From RGIG1681 sp045596905 (lineage in GTDB: Bacteria > Bacillota > Clostridia > Christensenellales > UBA1242), in contig JAZODG010000007.1 of NCBI GenBank assembly GCA_045596905.1, forward strand, positions 62,001 to 126,000: a DNA stretch of 64,000 nt. The letters run 5' to 3'. A program made the position numbers and the translations under genes. The notes under the pieces are model-generated. The model was not told where the DNA came from, searched no databases, and worked only from the letters and a program-made list of their open reading frames with translations. How positions within the stretch are numbered: the first letter of the stretch is position 1; every line of letters begins with the position of its first letter. Of this stretch, positions 16,243 through 25,683 are shown piece by piece.

Positions 16243-17668
16243 TTTCTGCCTCCTCTTTCTTGATTTCAGAAACAACAAGCATGTTTGACCCAGAAACGCC
16301 TGTCAAAATACCTGCAGTTTGAATAACAACGTCACCGTCTTTAACTATTCCAGCCTTAAAAGCTCTTTGTCTTGAAGATTTGAGCAATAAGTCTGTGTTA
16401 TAGTGCATTTTATCAAGAAGTGGTGTAGCACCCCAGAACATTGCCATTCTGTTATAAATGTTAAAGTTTGGTGTGAGCGCAACAATTTCACATGCAGGTC
16501 TGAATCTACTAATATCTTCAACAGACTTGCCAGAGTTTGATGTAACAAGTATAGCTTTTGCATTAAGTGAATTTGCAAGAGCACAAGATGCATAACCAAT
16601 ACCACAAGTCACACTGTCAGCGTGTGGATTCTTTAAAATTTGGCTTGCATAATCAATTGTATTTTCAGTTTCTTTAGCAATTTTTTGCATGGTTTTAACA
16701 GCCAAAACAGGATATTTTCCTGCACTGGTTTCACCAGAAAGCATGATTGCAGAAGTTCCGTCATAAATAGCATTTGCAACGTCAGAGATTTCAGCTCTGG
16801 TTGGTCTTGTGTTTGAAATCATAGATTCAAGCATTTGAGTTGCAGTGATTGAACACTTGCCCTTCTCTTTCGCCATCTCAAGCATAACCTTTTGAACATG
16901 TGGAATCTTTTCAAAATCGATTTCAACGCCAAGGTCACCACGTGCAACCATTACGCCGTCAGACACGTCCATTATCTCAGCAAGGTTTTCAACACCTTTA
17001 TCAGATTCAATCTTTGAAATAATACATGCATCTTCTTCACCCAAAGATTCAAGATAGTTTCTAACATCAATAACGTCTTGAGCGTGGTTAACAAATGAAA
17101 TTGAATAAACATCAACTTCTTCTTGAACACCAAAGGCAATGTCTTTTTTATCATTTTCACTCAAATATTCCATATTGAGTTCAACGCTAGGAAGATTGAT
17201 AGACTTATTATTTGAAAGTTCACCACCAACAACAACGGTTGTATAAATCACCTTGTCAGTTTTTCTGTTAACTGAAAGTTCAATCAAACCATCGTTAAGC
17301 AAGATTCTTGTTCCCTTTCTAACAATTTCAGGCAACTTTTCATAAGTTACTGAAACAATGCTTTCATCACCCAAAACGTTTTCAGTTGTGATTGCAAAGG
17401 TTGCACCTTCTTTAAGGAAAACTGAACCATTTTTAAACTGTCTGATTCTAACTTCTGGACCCTTTGTATCAAGCATAATTGCAATAGGCAAACCAAGTTC
17501 AAACCTAACCTTTTTCACCATATCCATAAGCTTTCTGTGTCTTTCATGAGTGCCGTGACTCATGTTAAATCTTGCCACATCCATACCGGCTAACATCATT
17601 TCTCTTATGGTTTCTTCATCAGCACAAGCAGGTCCAATGGTACAAACAATTTTTGTTTTATTACTCAT
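16232..17668 (-). CDS. pyk: pyruvate kinase
   Basis: This enzyme converts phosphoenolpyruvate and ADP to pyruvate and ATP. The 478 residues cover the barrel, lid and C-terminal regulatory domains. The motifs are KIVCTIGPA, ARFNMSHGTH, MLDTKGPEVR, VARGDLGVEI, the active-site ITATQMLESM, and NAIYDGTSAIMLSGETSAGKYP. It lacks the extra PEP-utilising domain found in Bacillus pyruvate kinases. GAGGAC precedes the ATG. It is followed by an overlapping lipoprotein gene. Confidence 0.95.
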   Translation of the reverse strand: MSNKTKIVCTIGPACADEETIREMMLAGMDVARFNMSHGTHERHRKLMDMVKKVRFELGLPIAIMLDTKGPEVRIRQFKNGSVFLKEGATFAITTENVLGDESIVSVTYEKLPEIVRKGTRILLNDGLIELSVNRKTDKVIYTTVVVGGELSNNKSINLPSVELNMEYLSENDKKDIAFGVQEEVDVYSISFVNHAQDVIDVRNYLESLGEEDACIISKIESDKGVENLAEIMDVSDGVMVARGDLGVEIDFEKIPHVQKVMLEMAKEKGKCSITATQMLESMISNTRPTRAEISDVANAIYDGTSAIMLSGETSAGKYPVLAVKTMQKIAKETENTIDYASQILKNPHADSVTCGIGYASCALANSLNAKAILVTSNSGKSVEDISRFRPACEIVALTPNFNIYNRMAMFWGATPLLDKMHYNTDLLLKSSRQRAFKAGIVKDGDVVIQTAGILTGVSGSNMLVVSEIKKEEAESEE

Positions 17669-17740
17669 AATAAGTCCTCACACTTATATAATTATACATT
17701 ATTATTATATTAATAAATAAAACAAAAAGCAAATAAAAAT

Positions 17741-17758
17741 AAAAGGTATGAACCTTTT
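17741..17758 (-). terminator. terminator overlapping the end of the LytM gene
   Basis: AAAAGGT pairs with ACCTTTT over a 4-nt loop and is followed by T-rich sequence on the minus strand. The stem includes the stop codon. Confidence 0.65.
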
Positions 17759-18431
17759 ATTTGTTAAATGAAAAATGTTCTGTTTGATCTATTAATTTTC
17801 CAGCCTTCACAAGTTCTAAATGCAAATGCACACCATCTGCCTTTTCAGCCAAGAAACTAGTAACCGTTCCAAGAGCCATTCCTTTAGTCACCGTGTCACC
17901 TTCTTTGACTAAAACATTTGCAGAAAGCCCCTTATAAACAACAACCAAATCATCGCTTATTCTCAAATAAATAACCGTTCCATTCATCATTGAGTTTTCG
18001 ATTTTTTCAATCTTTCCACCATAAACAGCAAACACTTTTTTGCCGTCTTCGCAAGCAAAATCTATACCTTGATGCGTGCACCAAAGTTTTGTTGTTGCGT
18101 CATACAAAAGCGACGAATCTGTATACTCTTTTGATACGGCTGCTTTTTCAAACGGCAAACCAAAAATAATAGGTTCGGCAGAAACTGTGGGTTTGGTCTC
18201 TTCCTTTTCACCTTCTTGCTTAATATTGTCAGCGTCTTTTGAATCGTCTGGATATTCTTTTTGTGTGTCTTTTGAAGTCTCAACCACCACAGTGTCCCCT
18301 TCACTGCTCTTGATTGACGTGAATGCTGAAATTGTAATGATGCCAAGCACCAAAACAGTACAAACACTCACGGTTATTGGATAAATATTCCTTTTAAAAA
18401 AATGCTTCGCTTTTAGTAAAAAAGTTCTCAT
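17757..18431 (-). CDS. LytM/M23 peptidase-domain membrane protein (SpoIIQ-like)
   Basis: This 224-residue protein has one N-terminal transmembrane helix (VSVCTVLVLGIITISAF), an acidic linker, and a C-terminal M23 domain. The zinc ligands look intact: HQGIDFA supplies His and Asp, and GVHLHLEL supplies the HxH pair. Size and layout match SpoIIQ, the forespore-side partner of SpoIIIAH in engulfment. Bacillus SpoIIQ has lost a ligand, while clostridial forms keep them. A cell-wall hydrolase unrelated to sporulation remains possible, but the other spore genes in this window favour SpoIIQ. GGGGGAT precedes the ATG. Confidence 0.7.
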   Translation of the reverse strand: MRTFLLKAKHFFKRNIYPITVSVCTVLVLGIITISAFTSIKSSEGDTVVVETSKDTQKEYPDDSKDADNIKQEGEKEETKPTVSAEPIIFGLPFEKAAVSKEYTDSSLLYDATTKLWCTHQGIDFACEDGKKVFAVYGGKIEKIENSMMNGTVIYLRISDDLVVVYKGLSANVLVKEGDTVTKGMALGTVTSFLAEKADGVHLHLELVKAGKLIDQTEHFSFNK

Positions 18432-18481
18432 AAATCCCCCTTAGTTACTAAAATAATCGTCACATAAAATAAAATTTATAC

Positions 18482-18507
18482 AAAAAAAGAGAAACTTTAA
18501 ATTTCTC
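18482..18507 (-). terminator. terminator overlapping the end of the MprF-like gene
   Basis: GAGAAA pairs with TTTCTC and is followed on the minus strand by a seven-base T-run. The stem covers the stop codon at 18497. Confidence 0.7.
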
Positions 18508-19780
18508 CTTCTTTTTTCTCTTTTTTAGCTTTTGACATTCCTTTAATGATTGAGCTAACTTCATGAACAAATCCATGAACCAAAATCAAATAATAAGATA
18601 TAATTCTCCAAGCAAGAAGTGCCCAAACAATAGCGTCACCAACATACATGCTATAAAGCGAAATAAACGCAATTTCCATTAAACCGGTAGCACCTGGAAG
18701 TGGTATGTATGAACCAGCCATAGCACATATATAATACTTCACTACACAAGTCAAAAGAAGCATTGGTATACTCACTTCAATTGTATCGGCAAATGCCATA
18801 ACAACAAAGAATGAAATACATGCATATGACAATGTTTCTATCACGCTATAAATAATCATTTTCAAAAGCAAAACCTTATTTTTTGCAAGATATGCCATTG
18901 AAGAACGATATTCACTCACCTGAGAAAGCCACTTCTTGAGTGACGCTCTATAATTTTTTACAATTTTAAGTTTATATCCGATTTTAACAAGTCCCATAAC
19001 AAGCGAACGTGTAAAGAGCCCACCTGCAGAGATTAAAATCATAAATAGCACACCCAAAAGTGTGATTATAAGACCAATAACACCCAAGATTTCAAGTATG
19101 ACAAACAAGAAATCATAAAGGCCACCAACCATCGGAATTCTTGGCAAACCAAAAATGAAGAAACCAAGAGCCAAAAGTGTGCTCACCATGCTATTAATAA
19201 TCATTTTAATAAGTGGCAAACTTGTTGAAACTGCTGGTGAAATGCCGTTTTTTGATAAAGTAACAATTTGCATTGGCTGACCACCAACAGCAAAAGGTGT
19301 GACGTTATCGTAATACTTTCCAGTCAAACCAACATCATATGAAAGTTTCCACCTTGACTCACCTGTTGTCTTTTTGATGAGAGCATGAAACATAAGTGTT
19401 TGAGCCAAAATATATACAATATAACAACCAACACCACCAAGAAGCCACCACAATCTATTGCCTTGACTCTTTGCATAATCGAAAAAGTTTTGGTCACCAA
19501 TACTAGAAATAAGCCCCCTAACAATTATCACCATGAAAATGATGTTAATCAAAAGAAGAATCGAATTTATGATTGCGCTTTTCTTTTTCTTTTGTGGTTT
19601 TTGAGCTGAGATAGCTTCTTCAAGCTTTTCTTGTGCAATTTGTTCATTGACTTCAACACTGTTTTGCAAACTATCACTTTTCAAAGAAGGAATATTTTTT
19701 TCATCAGAAACAACGGCGTCGTTAATGGCGTCTTTTTTTGTTTCATTTTGCTTAATTTCCAAATTTTCTTTCTTTGACAT
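18497..19780 (-). CDS. MprF N-terminal-like / UPF0104 membrane protein
   Basis: This 427-residue polytopic protein resembles the flippase half of MprF (lysylphosphatidylglycerol synthase) without the synthase half. After a charged cytoplasmic N-terminus of about 75 residues it has roughly eight helices with the family hallmarks PFAVGGQPMQIVTL and YIPLPGATGLMEIAF. By analogy it may translocate a lipid. The start chosen is the ATG at 19780. It has no Shine-Dalgarno, but a promoter is placed so that the mRNA begins at this ATG. An in-frame ATG 24 nt upstream would lie inside the promoter spacer. Confidence 0.8.
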   Translation of the reverse strand: MSKKENLEIKQNETKKDAINDAVVSDEKNIPSLKSDSLQNSVEVNEQIAQEKLEEAISAQKPQKKKKSAIINSILLLINIIFMVIIVRGLISSIGDQNFFDYAKSQGNRLWWLLGGVGCYIVYILAQTLMFHALIKKTTGESRWKLSYDVGLTGKYYDNVTPFAVGGQPMQIVTLSKNGISPAVSTSLPLIKMIINSMVSTLLALGFFIFGLPRIPMVGGLYDFLFVILEILGVIGLIITLLGVLFMILISAGGLFTRSLVMGLVKIGYKLKIVKNYRASLKKWLSQVSEYRSSMAYLAKNKVLLLKMIIYSVIETLSYACISFFVVMAFADTIEVSIPMLLLTCVVKYYICAMAGSYIPLPGATGLMEIAFISLYSMYVGDAIVWALLAWRIISYYLILVHGFVHEVSSIIKGMSKAKKEKKEGEI

Positions 19781-19786
19781 AGTGCT

Positions 19787-19815
19787 ATTATAAACTTTAA
19801 ACATTTTTTTGACAA
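19787..19815 (-). promoter_or_regulatory. promoter giving a leaderless MprF-like mRNA
   Basis: On the minus strand TTGTCA is followed after 17 bp by a perfect TATAAT, then 6 nt, then the ATG at 19780. The predicted start site is the A of ATG. Confidence 0.7.
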
Positions 19816-19821
19816 CAAAAT

Positions 19822-19855
19822 AAAAAGAAAAAGCTAAATTTTAGCCTTTTCTTTT
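19822..19855 (-). terminator. terminator downstream of the PrsA-like gene
   Basis: GCTA pairs with TAGC around a 5-nt loop. The stem is extended by A-rich and T-rich arms with mismatches and followed by a T-run on the minus strand, just after the stop. Confidence 0.6.
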
Positions 19856-19860
19856 CGTTT

Positions 19861-22080
19861 TTATGTTAAAGATTCAAGCAATGTATCATAATCGATTCTA
19901 TCGATAATTTCAACTTTACCATCTTCATTGAGTTTATGAAGCCATTCATATTCTTTAGCCAAGAAATATGTTCCAGAAGTTTCTGAATCACCAACTAAAG
20001 TTTTGTAAAGAGCATCATAGAAATATTCAAATAATGTTTGGTTTGAAGTTGTTGAAACATAGTTTTTCTTCAAAAGTGAAGCAACAGCCTTAACATAATC
20101 TGAGTTTTCAGATAAGTCATAGTTAGCTGAAATGCCATCTAAGTTAATGATTGAAGATGTTTTATAAACATTTTCAACCTTCATAATATGATAACCATAG
20201 TCAGAAACAACTGTCTTTGTGAAATTACTAACTTCACCTGTACTATAAATTGCATCTTTGTCTGGGTCAGCCTCAACAAGTTCTCTTGCTCCAATAGCAA
20301 AATCTGCAACCCATGAACCATTGTCATCTGGGTGACTTGAAATAACATAACCAAGTTTGTTTGAAAGTTCGTTGCCAAGAGCATCTGTTGAATAGATCCA
20401 TTCAAGTTCAAGGAATAAATAAGATGTGAGCTTGTCTTGAAGTTCTCTAAATGTTTGGTTGTTTTCTCTCATATTTTTTGCTGTTTCAAAAACATAATCA
20501 AGTTCAGGATTTGCTTCAGTTGCAGCTTCAACAGTTTTTGTACCGTCAAACACTTCATAAGCAAGTTCTTCCCAAATAGCATAGTTTTCTTCGTATGCCT
20601 TAATTATATCTTCTTTTGTAGCCATCAACACAACTTCATCTTCGTTGTATTTATCTTTAAGCAAACCTGTTCCCCCGTCAGAGAAATAGTTGTGTGTGAT
20701 TTCGCCTGTTGAGTCGTTATATGAATAGTCTGAAAGTTGAACATATCCATGATAAACTTTCTTTGTTGTGTCATAAACGTCTTTTTGTTCTTCGTCGTAA
20801 TAATAATAGTTTCCAAATGAAACAATTGAATCTTTTTCAGCTTTTGTGTTTACTGGTGTAAGCATTGCAAGATTATATTCTGAAGCAAGGGTATTTCTAG
20901 CTGCTATGTATGCATCACCAATAACAGAGTCATAATCACCAGAAGCAGAATAACCATAAAGCTTCTTCACTTCTTCATCAATTTTCTCAGAGAACTTAAT
21001 CAAAATGTGTTGAACTGTGAAGTAATATGTTGAACCACCATAGTGATATAAAAGCAAGCTTGCACCTTCTTCTGTATCGGTGATTTTTGAAACATATGCA
21101 TCTTCAACTTGATATGTTTGTTTTTCTGTGTTGTATTGATTCAAGAATGACTTAACAACTGCAGTGTCGCTAAGTGACACAGCGTCACCAAGACCCTTGT
21201 AGTTAAGCAAATATTCTTGAGTAAAGTAGTTTTGGAAGATTACACTGATTTGTGATTCATAATAAGCTTCATAAATACGCAAAACTTCGTCTTTGATAAC
21301 TGCAGTTTCGTCAGTTGATTTGTTGTTTGCTTTTGCATTCAAGATGAGTGTTTGCATAAAGTTTGTGTATGCTTGGCTTCTTGCACCTGGAATATAATCT
21401 TTTTCAATGTCTGAAACATTTCCAAGTGTTTCGTTGCCGTCTTCATCTGTTTCAACAACATACTTAAAGAGTCTTTCTTTAAGTGCTGCAATCTTTGAAT
21501 AAACTTGGTCAGCTGTAAGCTTATCAACAACTTTTGATTTTCTATCTTCTAAAACAATTTCACTTACAGGTGACTTATATGCTTCAAATTTTGTATCCCC
21601 TGTTTCATCTTCTTCAGCTTGAAGCCAGAGTGGCATGTTTTCATCTGTATAGCCTTGTTGTGTATAGATAGATTTTTCATATGTGCTAACTTGACTATAG
21701 AAATAGCTTTCAAGCGCTTTCCAGACATCTTCAGCGTCATCACTTGTGTAGTAGATATAACCTGTTGGGTTTGTTGTTGCGTTATACAAAACGTCAACTG
21801 ACATATCTTCAACCAAGGTCTTAACTGTAAGCCAAGTATAGAACGATTCTTCAATAACATCGTTGGTGTAATATGAGAAATATGAGCTGTTGTTGTTATA
21901 GTATGTGTAGAACGCATTAATAACGTCAGCTTCTGTAAGTTCAGTATTACCAACCTTCATTACAACTTTTGCATTAACTTTGCTTTGGTCTTCTTTTACA
22001 AGTGAGCAGCCTGAAAAACTAAACAAGCCTGTAAAAATCAAGCAAATACCCATAAGCAAACTAAAAATTTTCTTTTTCAA
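19861..22080 (-). CDS. very large PrsA-type foldase lipoprotein with a split parvulin domain
   Basis: This 739-residue lipoprotein begins with a signal peptide and lipobox (IFTGLFSFSGC). A SurA-like region follows (VGNTELTEADVINAFY). The parvulin-type prolyl isomerase motif VQHILIKFSE is near residue 355, but the matching C-terminal half (LGYVISS, then YGYHIMKVENV) is only at about 580-632. The domain thus seems to carry an insertion of about 200 residues. Ordinary PrsA is near 300 residues. The start is TTG, preceded by GGAGG with 8 nt spacing; no nearby ATG fits. It probably folds exported proteins outside the membrane. Confidence 0.78.
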   Translation of the reverse strand: MKKKIFSLLMGICLIFTGLFSFSGCSLVKEDQSKVNAKVVMKVGNTELTEADVINAFYTYYNNNSSYFSYYTNDVIEESFYTWLTVKTLVEDMSVDVLYNATTNPTGYIYYTSDDAEDVWKALESYFYSQVSTYEKSIYTQQGYTDENMPLWLQAEEDETGDTKFEAYKSPVSEIVLEDRKSKVVDKLTADQVYSKIAALKERLFKYVVETDEDGNETLGNVSDIEKDYIPGARSQAYTNFMQTLILNAKANNKSTDETAVIKDEVLRIYEAYYESQISVIFQNYFTQEYLLNYKGLGDAVSLSDTAVVKSFLNQYNTEKQTYQVEDAYVSKITDTEEGASLLLYHYGGSTYYFTVQHILIKFSEKIDEEVKKLYGYSASGDYDSVIGDAYIAARNTLASEYNLAMLTPVNTKAEKDSIVSFGNYYYYDEEQKDVYDTTKKVYHGYVQLSDYSYNDSTGEITHNYFSDGGTGLLKDKYNEDEVVLMATKEDIIKAYEENYAIWEELAYEVFDGTKTVEAATEANPELDYVFETAKNMRENNQTFRELQDKLTSYLFLELEWIYSTDALGNELSNKLGYVISSHPDDNGSWVADFAIGARELVEADPDKDAIYSTGEVSNFTKTVVSDYGYHIMKVENVYKTSSIINLDGISANYDLSENSDYVKAVASLLKKNYVSTTSNQTLFEYFYDALYKTLVGDSETSGTYFLAKEYEWLHKLNEDGKVEIIDRIDYDTLLESLT

Positions 22081-22180
22081 AATATAATCCTCCGAGCATA
22101 AATATCATTTCACTAGCAAATTATAATAACTTTATACGAAAAAATCAACCCTTTTATGAAATAAACTTTGTTTAAAGTTC

Positions 22181-25100
22181 TCACTTTTTCATATTTTCTT
22201 CAAATTTTGCCCTAATTTTCAAGGTAAGCAATAAAAATTTTTTCATTTGTTCAAAGTTTTCTCTGCAAAGTCTTTCACTTGCAAACGTAATCATTGGTCT
22301 TGAAGACATATCTATCTTGCAGTTCATTCTAAACTTATAAACAGCTTCGCCAATAATCTCACTTTCAGTAATTTTTTCCTTTTCATCAAAAATAATACTA
22401 ACTTCTGCACCTAGTGATGAGATTTCTACTGCTCCAAGCTTTTGTGCCATTTTTCTAACAAGAGCAATTTCAATCAAGCTCAAAACAGCATTTGGAACTT
22501 GTCCATAAGCTGAAGCCAACTCAATTTTGAGTTTTTCACTTTCTTCTAAACTTGAAAGCGCAGAAATTCTCTTATATGCAATCATTCTTTCTTCACTGGT
22601 TGCAATATACTCTTCAGGAATATACGCATCAATAGCAATTTTAACAAGAACATCATTGAGTTTTTCAACGGTTTCACCACGAAGTTCTTTCACGGCTTCA
22701 GATAACAGCTTTGAATACATATCAAAACCAACTTTTTGCAAATGTCCACTCTGCTCTGCACCAAGCACGTTGCCACCACCACGAATCTCAAGGTCACGCA
22801 TAGCAAGTTTAAATCCACTACCAAACTCACAAAATTCGCTCATGGCATCAAGCCTTTTATAGGCTTCATCACCCAAAACCTTGCCACCTTCATAAGTGAA
22901 ATATGCATATGCAAGTCTTGAGCCCCTGCCAACTCTTCCCCTAATCTGATAAAGCTGCGAAAGTCCAAGTTTGTCTGCGTCATAAACAATCAAGGTGTTG
23001 GCGTTTTCAATATCAACACCATTTTCAATTATTGTTGTACAAATCAAAATATCGCCCTGTCTATGATAAAAATCATAAATAACCTTCTCCATATCTTTTG
23101 CACCCATTTGACCATGAGCAACCAAGATTTTTGCGTCAGGAACAAGACGTCTTATCTTTTCAGCATATGTATAGATTTTTTCAACGCTATTATACAAAAT
23201 AAACACCTGTCCGTCTCTTGCAAGTTCTCTGTTTATTGCGTCTTTAACCATTGATTCACTATACTCTGCGACATATGTTTGAATCGCAAGTCTTTCGCTT
23301 GGTGGAGTTGAGATAATACTAATATCCCTAATACCCGTAAGCGACATATTAAGAGTTCTAGGAATCGGTGTTGCCGACAATGTCAAAACGTCAGCATTTG
23401 GATATTTATGCTTGAGTTTTTCTTTATCTTCAACACCAAACTTTTGCTCTTCATCAAGCACAATAAGACCAAGATTTTTAAAGATTACATCACTGCTAAG
23501 AATCCTGTGGGTTCCACACAAAAGGTCAACATCACCCGACAAAACTCCAGCCAAAACTTTTTCAGTTTGAGCCTTGGTTTTAAATCTATTTAGCACTTCA
23601 ATATTGATTCCAAAATTATACATTCTGGCTCTTGCAGTGTTGTAGTGTTGTTCTGACAAAATTGTTGTTGGAGCAATAAATGCAACCTGTTTGCCGTCCA
23701 TAATCGCCTTAAACATTGCACGAAGCGCAACTTCAGTTTTTCCAAAACCAACATCACCACAAACAAGCCTGTCCATAACCTTTGGTTTTTCCATGTCAGC
23801 CTTAATTTCTTCGATAGAAGCCAACTGGTCTTCGGTTTCTGTGTATGGGAACGAATTTTCAAACTCTCTTTGCAAGTCATTGTCTTCTGAAAATGCAAAG
23901 CCAACAATACTCTCTCTTTTTGCATAAAGTTCAATTAAATTGAATGCCAATTTTTTTACTGATTCCTTAACTTTTGCTTTGACTGAAGCAAAGTCTTGTC
24001 CACCAATCTTGCTGAGTTTTTTTGGAGCATCAGCACCGGTGAACTTTTCAAGCATATCCATTTGAGTTGTCGGAACATAAAGTTTGTCGTTGTCACGATA
24101 ACGAATGACAACATAATCTTTCGTTCCAAGATTGCCTGTTAGCTGTGTCACACCTTCACAAACACCAATACCATGCACTTGGTGAACAACATAGTCCCCC
24201 ACTTTTGGCACTGAAAACACATGTGACTTGTTTGCTGCAAGTTTGCCTTCTTGTCTCTTTTTTGCAAACAAATCATATGTTCCAAAAACAACAACTTTTT
24301 CTTCAGGCAAAACAAAACCTGAGTGAAGCCCTTTTTCAAGTATTGCTGACTTGTCACCAGAAATCACAGCACTATTATTTTTCTCAATTTCAATATCGTG
24401 ACTTGCCAGTAGTCTTGAAATTGAATCTGCCTGTTCTTGGTTTTCTGCAAACACAAAAACTCTGTTTTTATCAAACAGATAATTTCTTATATCAATAACC
24501 AAATCTTTCAAGTTGTGTGTATATCTATGCACAGGCTGTGTTTTATAATTAAACACTGCCTTTGACTTAAAGAATCTATTTGAGTTTGTTATCTTTAAAA
24601 ACGCCAAACAAACATTATTTTCAAAGTTAGCCAAAACATCTTTGGTTTGAAAATAGCAATCATTGTTTCCAGCGATAAGCGTTCCAGCCATTCTCAAATT
24701 TTTGATTCTTTCATTTGTTTCTTTTGAAAATGATTCCATTGAATCGTAAACATGTTTACACTCATCAATAACAACAAAAAACCTTTCTTTGCTAGCCACC
24801 AAATAATCAAAAATTGATGACCTAAAATCACTCAAGTATGAAGACAACGCATCAAGCGAATATCCCCTATCCTTAAGTTCAAGCCTTGAAACAATTTCGT
24901 CAATGGCATTATTAAAAATTGACTCTTCACCAGCATCAGTAATTGCCTGTTTTTTAAGCTTTAAAACATTATGCTTTAAGTGGTCAATTTCATCATCATT
25001 TAAAAACAAGTCTGTGAACGGACAAATCTTTATTGAACTAACAGGTTTTGTTCCTTTTTGAATAGCAACGTCAAACACCTTTATTGTTTCAATGACAGTG

Positions 25101-25678
25101 TCAAAAAAATCAATCCTGAACGGATTTTTTTCACCTAGTGGAAACACATCAACAATTTCGCCACGTTTTGAAAATTGTCCTGGTTCTGACACCATTTCTT
25201 CTCTTTTGTAGCCTGCCTGAACAAGCAATCTTTCAAGTGTTTCAATAGTAATGTTTTGATTGACTGAAAGCTTTAAGGTGTTTGTTTTAAAATCTTCGAC
25301 TGATGGCAAAAAAGAATAAAGCGCACTAATCGGAGCCACAACCACATCAAAGTTTTTACTTAAAATTTTATGAAGCGCAATGGTTCTTTCAACATAAAGC
25401 TCATTTGACTGGGCTCTCTTAAATAAAAAACTATCCTGAACCATAGGAAACAAAACAGCATTCATTCCCATAAGTTCAAAGTTTGAAACAGCATTGTTTG
25501 CAGACAAATTATCAGCAACCAAAAATAAAAACTTCTGACCAATACTTTTGCAAACAGCAGTTCTCATTGAATTTTGCATACCAAAAATAGAGCAGGAATT
25601 TCCAGCTCTAATTTCTTCAATCATTTTCCTATAGTTTTCACTAAGGTTTTCAAAATCAAAAAATTCATGATTTTTCAT
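22181..25678 (-). CDS. mfd: transcription-repair coupling factor Mfd
   Basis: This DNA translocase removes stalled RNA polymerase and recruits UvrA. The 1165 residues match the family. The N-terminal UvrB-like region is followed by the polymerase-interaction domain (VGDYVVHQVHGIGV), the helicase core (Walker A GDVGFGKTEVALRA, Walker B LDEEQKFG, SATPIPRTLNMSLTG, IRGRVGRGSRLAYAY) and a C-terminal TRCF domain. It starts 5 nt after pth, giving the pth-mfd order seen in Bacillus. Confidence 0.95.
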   Translation of the reverse strand: MKNHEFFDFENLSENYRKMIEEIRAGNSCSIFGMQNSMRTAVCKSIGQKFLFLVADNLSANNAVSNFELMGMNAVLFPMVQDSFLFKRAQSNELYVERTIALHKILSKNFDVVVAPISALYSFLPSVEDFKTNTLKLSVNQNITIETLERLLVQAGYKREEMVSEPGQFSKRGEIVDVFPLGEKNPFRIDFFDTVIETIKVFDVAIQKGTKPVSSIKICPFTDLFLNDDEIDHLKHNVLKLKKQAITDAGEESIFNNAIDEIVSRLELKDRGYSLDALSSYLSDFRSSIFDYLVASKERFFVVIDECKHVYDSMESFSKETNERIKNLRMAGTLIAGNNDCYFQTKDVLANFENNVCLAFLKITNSNRFFKSKAVFNYKTQPVHRYTHNLKDLVIDIRNYLFDKNRVFVFAENQEQADSISRLLASHDIEIEKNNSAVISGDKSAILEKGLHSGFVLPEEKVVVFGTYDLFAKKRQEGKLAANKSHVFSVPKVGDYVVHQVHGIGVCEGVTQLTGNLGTKDYVVIRYRDNDKLYVPTTQMDMLEKFTGADAPKKLSKIGGQDFASVKAKVKESVKKLAFNLIELYAKRESIVGFAFSEDNDLQREFENSFPYTETEDQLASIEEIKADMEKPKVMDRLVCGDVGFGKTEVALRAMFKAIMDGKQVAFIAPTTILSEQHYNTARARMYNFGINIEVLNRFKTKAQTEKVLAGVLSGDVDLLCGTHRILSSDVIFKNLGLIVLDEEQKFGVEDKEKLKHKYPNADVLTLSATPIPRTLNMSLTGIRDISIISTPPSERLAIQTYVAEYSESMVKDAINRELARDGQVFILYNSVEKIYTYAEKIRRLVPDAKILVAHGQMGAKDMEKVIYDFYHRQGDILICTTIIENGVDIENANTLIVYDADKLGLSQLYQIRGRVGRGSRLAYAYFTYEGGKVLGDEAYKRLDAMSEFCEFGSGFKLAMRDLEIRGGGNVLGAEQSGHLQKVGFDMYSKLLSEAVKELRGETVEKLNDVLVKIAIDAYIPEEYIATSEERMIAYKRISALSSLEESEKLKIELASAYGQVPNAVLSLIEIALVRKMAQKLGAVEISSLGAEVSIIFDEKEKITESEIIGEAVYKFRMNCKIDMSSRPMITFASERLCRENFEQMKKFLLLTLKIRAKFEENMKK

Positions 25679-25683
25679 AATTA

